Shown: one piece after another, positions 5,466 to 10,981 of the stretch | Position numbering within the stretch: position 1 is the first letter of the stretch | Layout of the letters: each line of letters starts with the position of its first letter | Assembly (NCBI GenBank): GCA_017523005.1 | Contig: JAFWXG010000002.1 | Location: forward strand, 1-10,981 | DNA length: 10,981 nucleotides | DNA from: Clostridia bacterium | Lineage (GTDB): Bacteria; Bacillota; Clostridia; RGIG6154 | Direction of reading: 5' to 3' | Translations under genes and position numbers: made by a program | The notes under the pieces: model-generated | Told to the model about the DNA's origin: nothing | The model's input: the letters and a program-made list of their open reading frames with translations, nothing else | Databases searched by the model: none

Positions 5466-6583
5466 TGAATGAAAGAGAGCTTCTTTGCACTATCTGGCTG
5501 ACACAGGTATTTGGCTACGGGTCTAAAAGGTCTGCCGAGCTTATAGAAAAGTTCGGGTCGGCATACAATGTGTTTCAGAACGGAATAGAAGAATTGCATT
5601 TCGGCAGATTGAGTGAGTCTGTAAAGCTTGCCTTTGCACAAAAGGATTTAACTTATCCAGAATATATTTTGGAAAAATGCAATCGTGACAAGATGCAGAT
5701 TGTGTGTATTCAGGACGAGAAATATCCTAAATTGTTAAGAGAAATTCCAAACCCGCCAGTTGTTTTATACTGCAAGGGAAATATCGATAGATTGTCTGAG
5801 ATGCTGTTTACTGCAGTAGGTACAAGAAAGTCAGACGACGAGGGTAAGAGAATTATTGATGATTTTCTTCCTGTAATTAAAAATGCAGGATTTACTATTG
5901 TGTCAGGCTTTGCCGACGGGGCAGAAGAATATATCCATAAGAGCATTGGCAAAACTATTGCAGTGCTTCCTAACGGAATAAATGTAAACTACCCTGTGAC
6001 AAACGCAGGTCTTAAGGAAATAATAATTGAAAAAGACGGATTGGTTATAACTGAATTTATTCATGATGTAAGGCCCTATAAAGGAAATTTTTACTTAAGA
6101 AACCGCTTGCTTGCGGGTCTGTCGCATGGTATTTTGGTTTTGCAAGCAGTAGGAAACAGCGGAACTTCAATAACAGCAACTGCTGCAGGCGATTACGGCA
6201 GACAGGTTTATGCTGTGCCCGGTTCATTATATAACCCCAGATTTAAGGGCAGTATAGAAATGCTTAGAATGGGAGCAATACCAGTAAATAGTCCCGAACA
6301 AATTTTAGAAGACTACAGCAAAGTGTATGAGGATATTAAAATGCCTTTGTCTTACAAGACAGAACATAAGGGACAGATTGCTGATTTAACAAAAGAGAAA
6401 TATAAAGATTTAGATGAAACAGAGCTTAAGGTTATATCCTGCATAAGCGGTAATAGAGTTCATGCCGACGAGATTTCGGCAAGAACAGGTATCTCTGTTC
6501 AGGAGGTAAACTCTGCTTTAATGTCTTTAGAAATAGAAGGTTTGGTAGTCCGTTTAGACGGAAATCAATATATAATTCATTAG
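5465..6583 (+). CDS. dprA: DNA-processing protein DprA (Smf), divergent
   Basis: A 372-residue cytosolic protein of the DprA/Smf family, which binds incoming single-stranded DNA and loads RecA during transformation. An N-terminal helical domain (about 1-75) is followed by a Rossmann/SLOG core (about 80-285) and a C-terminal winged helix (about 315-372). Core marks are VGTRKS (118-123), IVSGFADG (145-152), TIAVLPNGIN (164-173), LRNRLLAGLS (211-220), SGTSITA (232-238) and VYAVPGS (248-254). Compared with classical DprA, GLA(R/K)GID is GFADGAE, and the segment between it and TIAV is about four residues shorter. The frame is intact. An AGGGGG SD 8 bases before the ATG at 5465 is better placed than for the TTG at 5462. 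Position directly before topA and trmFO is as in Bacillus. Confidence 0.9.
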   Translation: MNERELLCTIWLTQVFGYGSKRSAELIEKFGSAYNVFQNGIEELHFGRLSESVKLAFAQKDLTYPEYILEKCNRDKMQIVCIQDEKYPKLLREIPNPPVVLYCKGNIDRLSEMLFTAVGTRKSDDEGKRIIDDFLPVIKNAGFTIVSGFADGAEEYIHKSIGKTIAVLPNGINVNYPVTNAGLKEIIIEKDGLVITEFIHDVRPYKGNFYLRNRLLAGLSHGILVLQAVGNSGTSITATAAGDYGRQVYAVPGSLYNPRFKGSIEMLRMGAIPVNSPEQILEDYSKVYEDIKMPLSYKTEHKGQIADLTKEKYKDLDETELKVISCISGNRVHADEISARTGISVQEVNSALMSLEIEGLVVRLDGNQYIIH

Positions 6584-6592
6584 GAGGAAAAA

Positions 6593-8674
6593 ATGGCAGA
6601 TTATTTGGTCATAGTGGAGTCACCGTCAAAGGCGGGTACCATAAAAAAATACTTGGGTAAAAATTACAAGGTTGTGGCATCAATGGGACATCTTGTGGAC
6701 TTGCCTAAAAGTCAGATTGGTGTAGACATAAAGAATAATTTTGAACCAAAATATATCACTATCCGCGGTAAAGGGGATTTGATGTCAAAGCTCAAAAAAG
6801 ACGCAAAGGAAGCCAAAAAAGTTTACCTTGCAACTGACCCTGACCGCGAGGGCGAAGCAATTTCATGGCATCTTGCAAATGTGTTGTCTTTAGATGCTAA
6901 AGATAAAAACCGTATCACATTCAATGAAATCACAAAAACTGCCGTTAAAGAAGGTCTTAAAAATCCGCGTCAGCTTGACACAAATCTTGTAGACGCACAA
7001 CAGGCAAGACGAATTCTTGACAGAATTGTGGGATACCAGATAAGTCCGCTTTTGTGGAAAAATGTGCGTAAAGGTTTGTCAGCGGGCAGAGTTCAGTCTG
7101 TTGTTACAAAGCTTATTTGCGACAGAGAAGCGGAAATCGATGCTTTTACTCCCAAAGAATACTGGTCACTGACTGCAAAACTTAATAAAGAAAAAGCAAA
7201 ACAGGTTTTTGAATCAAAATTTTATGGCAATAAAAACGGTAAAATTGAAGTTTCAAGCAAGGAAGAAATGGATAAAATTTTATCAGGGCTTGAAAATGCA
7301 GAATTTATTGTAGATGCGGTTAAAACAGGCGTTAAGGAAAGAAAACCCGCACCGCCTTTTACAACAAGTACACTCCAGCAGGAAGCGTCAAGAAAGCTCA
7401 ATTTTGCATCAAAACGCACCATGCGTATTGCACAGAGTCTTTATGAAGGTCTTGAAATCAAAGGCAAGGGGACACTCGGTCTTATTACCTATATGAGAAC
7501 CGACTCACTTAGAATTTCAACAGAGGCATCTCTTGCGGCAAAAAGCTATTTGTCACAGAATTTCACAGAAAATTATATCCCAAAATATATTCCGCAGTAT
7601 AAAACCAAAAAGAATGCTCAGGACGCGCATGAAGCAATCCGTCCTACAGATGTGTTCTTAACACCTGACTTGGTTAAAGCATCCTTAAAACCCGAGCAAT
7701 ACAGACTTTACAAACTCATCTGGTCACGATTTGTTGCAAGTCAGATGACAAGTGCAATTTATGATACAATATCTGCAGATATTTCTGCAAATGATTATAT
7801 TTTCAAAACAACAGGCTCAAAAATTAAATTTGCGGGATTTACTGCAATTTATGAAGAGTCTACAGATGATGAAAAGAAAGAAAATAATTCAGTTCCGAGT
7901 TTGGAAAAGGGCGAGATTTTGAATTTAAAAGAGCTTATGCCCAAACAAAACTTTACAACTCCTCCGCCGAGATATACAGAAGCTACAATTATCCGTACAA
8001 TGGAGGAGAACGGAATTGGCAGACCATCTACCTATTCGCCTACAATTTCTACAATATTAGAACGCGGATACATCAAAAAAGAGGGCAAAGCATTGTTTCC
8101 TACAGATTTAGGTAAAATTGTAACTGCCTTGATGGAAAAGCATTTTCAGGATATTGTTGATGTGGACTTTACCGCAAACATGGAAAAACAGCTTGACGAA
8201 GTAGAGGAAGGCAGAGAATGGACTGCTGTTTTAAAAGATTTCTATACACCCTTTGAAGAGACCTTGAAAAAGGCTGAAAGCCAAATTGAAAAAGTTGAAA
8301 TTAAAGACGAAGAAACAGATATTCCTTGTGAAAAATGCGGACGCATGATGGTTGTAAAGCAGGGAAGATTTGGAAAATTCTTAGCTTGCCCTGGTTTCCC
8401 TGAGTGCAGAAACACTAAGAGTATTGCTGTAGAGCTTGGTGTAGACTGTCCAAAATGCGGAGGCAAAATTTTAGTTAAAAAGTCTGCGAAAGGCAAAAAA
8501 TATTTTGGCTGTGAAAACAACCCCACTTGCGATTTCATGTCATGGGACGAACCTTTAAACAGAAAATGTCCCGATTGCGGAAGTATGCTTGTTTTGAATG
8601 TTTTCAGAGGTCACAAGACATTAAAATGTACAAATGATGACTGCAAGTTTACACAGAAAGAGGGCAAAAAATGA
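6593..8674 (+). CDS. topA: DNA topoisomerase I (type IA)
   Basis: A 693-residue enzyme that relaxes negative supercoils by cutting one DNA strand through a 5'-phosphotyrosine link. The N-terminal TOPRIM domain has Glu9 in VESPSKA and the acidic motif TDPDREGE (81-88). The catalytic Tyr300 lies in GLITYMRTDS (296-305). The C-terminus carries three four-cysteine zinc ribbons: Cys579/582/599/605, Cys619/622/640/646 and Cys659/662/679/684, all complete, which bind single-stranded DNA. This size and number of ribbons is normal for Firmicutes TopA. The SD TAGGAGG (6581-6587) overlaps the dprA stop codon and stands 5 bases before the ATG. Its stop overlaps the trmFO start by 4 nt (ATGA). Confidence 0.98.
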   Translation: MADYLVIVESPSKAGTIKKYLGKNYKVVASMGHLVDLPKSQIGVDIKNNFEPKYITIRGKGDLMSKLKKDAKEAKKVYLATDPDREGEAISWHLANVLSLDAKDKNRITFNEITKTAVKEGLKNPRQLDTNLVDAQQARRILDRIVGYQISPLLWKNVRKGLSAGRVQSVVTKLICDREAEIDAFTPKEYWSLTAKLNKEKAKQVFESKFYGNKNGKIEVSSKEEMDKILSGLENAEFIVDAVKTGVKERKPAPPFTTSTLQQEASRKLNFASKRTMRIAQSLYEGLEIKGKGTLGLITYMRTDSLRISTEASLAAKSYLSQNFTENYIPKYIPQYKTKKNAQDAHEAIRPTDVFLTPDLVKASLKPEQYRLYKLIWSRFVASQMTSAIYDTISADISANDYIFKTTGSKIKFAGFTAIYEESTDDEKKENNSVPSLEKGEILNLKELMPKQNFTTPPPRYTEATIIRTMEENGIGRPSTYSPTISTILERGYIKKEGKALFPTDLGKIVTALMEKHFQDIVDVDFTANMEKQLDEVEEGREWTAVLKDFYTPFEETLKKAESQIEKVEIKDEETDIPCEKCGRMMVVKQGRFGKFLACPGFPECRNTKSIAVELGVDCPKCGGKILVKKSAKGKKYFGCENNPTCDFMSWDEPLNRKCPDCGSMLVLNVFRGHKTLKCTNDDCKFTQKEGKK

Positions 8675-9984
8675 CAGTAAATGTTATTGGTGCAGGACTT
8701 GCGGGGTGTGAATGTGCATGGCAGCTTGCAAGAAGAGGTGTAAAGGTAAATCTTTATGAAATGAAACCTAAAAATCACTCTCCTGCACATCACTTAAACT
8801 CCTTTGCAGAGCTTGTTTGCTCAAATTCGTTAAGAGGTGCGGGCATTGAAACAGCCCCCGGACTTTTAAAAGAGGAAATGCGTCGGCTTTCTTCGCTTAT
8901 CATAGAAACAGCGGATGAAACTAAAGTCCCCGCAGGCGGAGCGCTCGCAGTTGACAGAAACGGATTTTCCGAAATTATAACTGAAAGAATTAAAAATAAT
9001 CCTTTTATTACCGTAATAGAAGAAGAGATAACAGATACTCTGCCCGACGGCATTACAGTTATTGCAACAGGTCCATTAACCTCAGACCCTTTGTTTGACA
9101 CAATTTTAAGTCTTACAGGCGGAAAAGATTTCTTACATTTCTTTGACGCAGCAGCGCCTGTTGTGATGGAAGAAAGTCTTGATATGGAAAAGGTGTATAG
9201 GGCTTCCCGCTATGATAAAGGCGAAGCTGCATACCTTAACTGCCCCATGTCGGAGGAAGAATATAACAAGTTTTATGACGCTTTAATTTCTGCCGAATGT
9301 GCGGAATGGAAAGAATTTGAAAAAATAAATGTATTTGAAGGGTGTATGCCAGTCGAAATTATGGCAAAGAGAGGCAGACAAACCCTGCTTTTCGGTCCTT
9401 TAAAACCTGTAGGCTTGCCCGACCCAAAAACAGGCAAAGAGCCGTATGCGGTAGTTCAGCTCCGTCAGGACAATAAAGAGGGCACATTATATAATCTCGT
9501 TGGATTTCAGACACATCTTAAATTCGGCGAACAAAAGAGAGTATTCTCAATGATTCCGGGTTTACAAAATGCAGAATTTGCAAGATACGGAGTAATGCAC
9601 AGAAACACATATATCAATTCCCCAAAGCTGCTTGACAACACATATCGTATGCGTGAAAACGAAAATTTATATTTTGCAGGACAGATTACAGGAGTTGAAG
9701 GGTATATTGAGTCTGCGGCATCGGGAATGCTTGTCGGGATTTATCTTGGTCAGCTTTTGACAAAAGGCGAAATTCATCGGTTTTCCGACTACACCGCAAT
9801 AGCATCTCTTGCAAATTATGTGTCTGACAGCGGTATAGAAAAATTTCAGCCCATGAATATAAATTTTGGTATAATACCATCTCTTGAAGAAAGATTTAAA
9901 GGCAAAAAAAGAGACAAAAACTTAAAGATTGCTCTCCGTGCGTTAGAAACAATCGACCAATATATAAGAATGGAGAATTTATGA
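8671..9984 (+). CDS. trmFO: Methylenetetrahydrofolate-tRNA (uracil-5-)-methyltransferase
   Basis: A 437-residue flavoenzyme that makes 5-methyluridine at position 54 of tRNA using methylenetetrahydrofolate, the route used by many Gram-positive bacteria instead of SAM-dependent TrmA. The FAD-binding motif VIGAGLAGCE is at 5-14. Both redox/catalytic cysteines are present: Cys50 in LVCSNS (48-53) and Cys225 in EGCMPVE (223-229). The C-terminal FAD motif FAGQITGVEGYIESAASG (335-352) is complete. Length agrees with B. subtilis TrmFO (Gid). An AGAGGG SD lies 6 bases before the ATG. It overlaps topA upstream and typA downstream by 4 nt each, so coupled translation is likely. Following topA is the usual Firmicutes order. 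Confidence 0.97.
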   Translation: MTVNVIGAGLAGCECAWQLARRGVKVNLYEMKPKNHSPAHHLNSFAELVCSNSLRGAGIETAPGLLKEEMRRLSSLIIETADETKVPAGGALAVDRNGFSEIITERIKNNPFITVIEEEITDTLPDGITVIATGPLTSDPLFDTILSLTGGKDFLHFFDAAAPVVMEESLDMEKVYRASRYDKGEAAYLNCPMSEEEYNKFYDALISAECAEWKEFEKINVFEGCMPVEIMAKRGRQTLLFGPLKPVGLPDPKTGKEPYAVVQLRQDNKEGTLYNLVGFQTHLKFGEQKRVFSMIPGLQNAEFARYGVMHRNTYINSPKLLDNTYRMRENENLYFAGQITGVEGYIESAASGMLVGIYLGQLLTKGEIHRFSDYTAIASLANYVSDSGIEKFQPMNINFGIIPSLEERFKGKKRDKNLKIALRALETIDQYIRMENL

Positions 9985-10981
9985 TTACAAGAAACGATTT
10001 AAGAAACATAGCAATTATAGCCCATGTTGACCATGGTAAAACCACATTGGTTGACGAAATGCTAAAACAAAGCGGTACTTTCCGTGACAATCAGGTTGTA
10101 GAAGACAGAGTTATGGACTCAAATGACATTGAGCGTGAAAGAGGTATTACAATTTTAGCAAAAAACACATCAATTTACTATAAAGATGTGAAAATCAATG
10201 TAATTGACACCCCTGGTCACGCTGATTTTGGCGGAGAAGTAGAGCGAGTACTCAAAATGGTTGACGGAGTTATTCTGCTCGTTGACGCGGCAGAAGGTCC
10301 TATGCCCCAGACAAGATTTGTACTCCAGAAAGCATTGGAACTTAAGCATAAACTGATTGTAGTAGTAAATAAAATAGACCGCCCTGATGCTCGTTTAGAC
10401 GAAGTCGGCGACGAAGTTTTAGAGCTTTTATTAGAGCTTGATGCAAACGAAGAACAGCTTTACAGTCCGATTTTATACTGTTCTGCAAGAAAGGGTACTG
10501 CAACAGTCAGCCCTGAAAAAGAGGGAGAAAATTTAGTTCCGCTTTTTGAAACCATTTTAGGTCATATTCCTGCTCCCACAGGCGATAGCGACGGAGAAAT
10601 GCAACTCTTGGTGTCATCAATCGACTATAACGAATATGTCGGAAGAATTGGTATCGGCAGAGTTGAAAGAGGAGTTATAAAGCAAAATCAGGAGGTTTCG
10701 GTTTGCAACTACCATGATGAAAGCGTAAAATATAAAGGAAAAATTGCAAACCTTTATCAGATAGAAGGTTTAAACAGAGAACCGGTTACGGAAGCAAAAG
10801 TAGGAGATGTTGTTTGCTTTTCGGGAATTAACGATGTTTCTATCGGCGAAACCTTGTGCAGTCCGTCAAAAGTAGAGCCGTTGCCTTTTGTAAAAATCAG
10901 CGAGCCTACAGTTGAGATGACTTTTATGGTAAATGACAGCCCCATGGCAGGCAGAGAGGGTAAATTTGTAACCTCCCGTCA
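9981..10981 (+). CDS. typA: Translational GTPase TypA/BipA (5' part, runs off the window)
   Basis: The first 333 residues of a ribosome-binding GTPase of about 600-615 residues, which helps 50S assembly and translation under stress or cold. The frame is open to the window edge, so the gene is cut by the window, not broken. All G motifs are present: AHVDHGKT (14-21), RGIT (54-57), DTPGH (76-80), NKID (130-133) and SAR (168-170). The effector region carries the TypA-type IERERGITI. Domain II follows from about 205, and the start of domain III includes MAGREGKFVTSR (322-333), typical of TypA rather than EF-G or LepA. A GGAGA SD lies 4 bases before the ATG, which overlaps the trmFO stop by 4 nt (ATGA). 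In Bacillus, trmFO is followed by the codV-clpQ-clpY-codY group instead. Confidence 0.96.
   Translation, partial: MITRNDLRNIAIIAHVDHGKTTLVDEMLKQSGTFRDNQVVEDRVMDSNDIERERGITILAKNTSIYYKDVKINVIDTPGHADFGGEVERVLKMVDGVILLVDAAEGPMPQTRFVLQKALELKHKLIVVVNKIDRPDARLDEVGDEVLELLLELDANEEQLYSPILYCSARKGTATVSPEKEGENLVPLFETILGHIPAPTGDSDGEMQLLVSSIDYNEYVGRIGIGRVERGVIKQNQEVSVCNYHDESVKYKGKIANLYQIEGLNREPVTEAKVGDVVCFSGINDVSIGETLCSPSKVEPLPFVKISEPTVEMTFMVNDSPMAGREGKFVTSR

Noticed and set aside
8242..8538. Minus-strand open frame of 98 codons opposite the topA zinc ribbons.
   Set aside because: It is an antisense shadow of the Cys/Lys-rich codons of topA, with no SD.

Overview
The window comes from an A/T-rich Gram-positive genome, most likely a member of the Clostridia. 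The signs are strong SD sequences (AGGAGG, GGAGGA) before nearly every gene, consensus TTGACA/TATAAT promoters, T-tailed intrinsic terminators, folate-dependent TrmFO, and the gene order dprA-topA-trmFO, which is also found in Bacillus. This is inferred from content only. All genes look chromosomal. There is no insertion sequence, CRISPR array, tRNA, phage gene or sign of recent transfer.

Layout. (1) Positions 1-110 hold the 3' end of a probably structured, unidentified transcript with an intrinsic terminator. (2) 181-1612 is a single-gene unit: a strong promoter, a short leader with an inverted repeat, and a uracil permease (NCS2 family). It ends at a bidirectional hairpin terminator shared with the convergent unit to its right. 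(3) 1652-3578, minus strand, is a two-gene operon: a sugar-nucleotide-type nucleotidyltransferase, then an overlapping kinase that resembles N-acetylhexosamine 1-kinase. Together they could turn a free sugar into a sugar 1-phosphate and then an NDP-sugar. (4) Divergent from it, at 3706-4536, is an AraC-family regulator. The two units share a 127-bp intergenic region where promoters on opposite strands appear to overlap. (5) From 4565 to the right edge runs a plus-strand housekeeping operon: promoter, a leader with a 10-bp hairpin, a SpoU/TrmH rRNA methyltransferase, dprA, topA, trmFO and typA (cut by the window edge). The genes overlap by 1 or 4 nt or are 9 nt apart, so they are probably co-transcribed and translationally coupled.

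How the genes fit together. The right-hand operon groups RNA modification (SpoU, TrmFO), DNA topology and uptake/recombination (TopA, DprA) and ribosome assembly/stress translation (TypA). The permease supplies pyrimidine base for salvage. The kinase/nucleotidyltransferase pair with its AraC neighbour is the only accessory-like part.

I found no clearly novel system. The points most worth a second look are the kinase-nucleotidyltransferase module and its overlapping divergent promoters, the leader inverted repeats at 223-245 and 4633-4661, the shortened DprA core, and the changed NCS2 signature in the permease.
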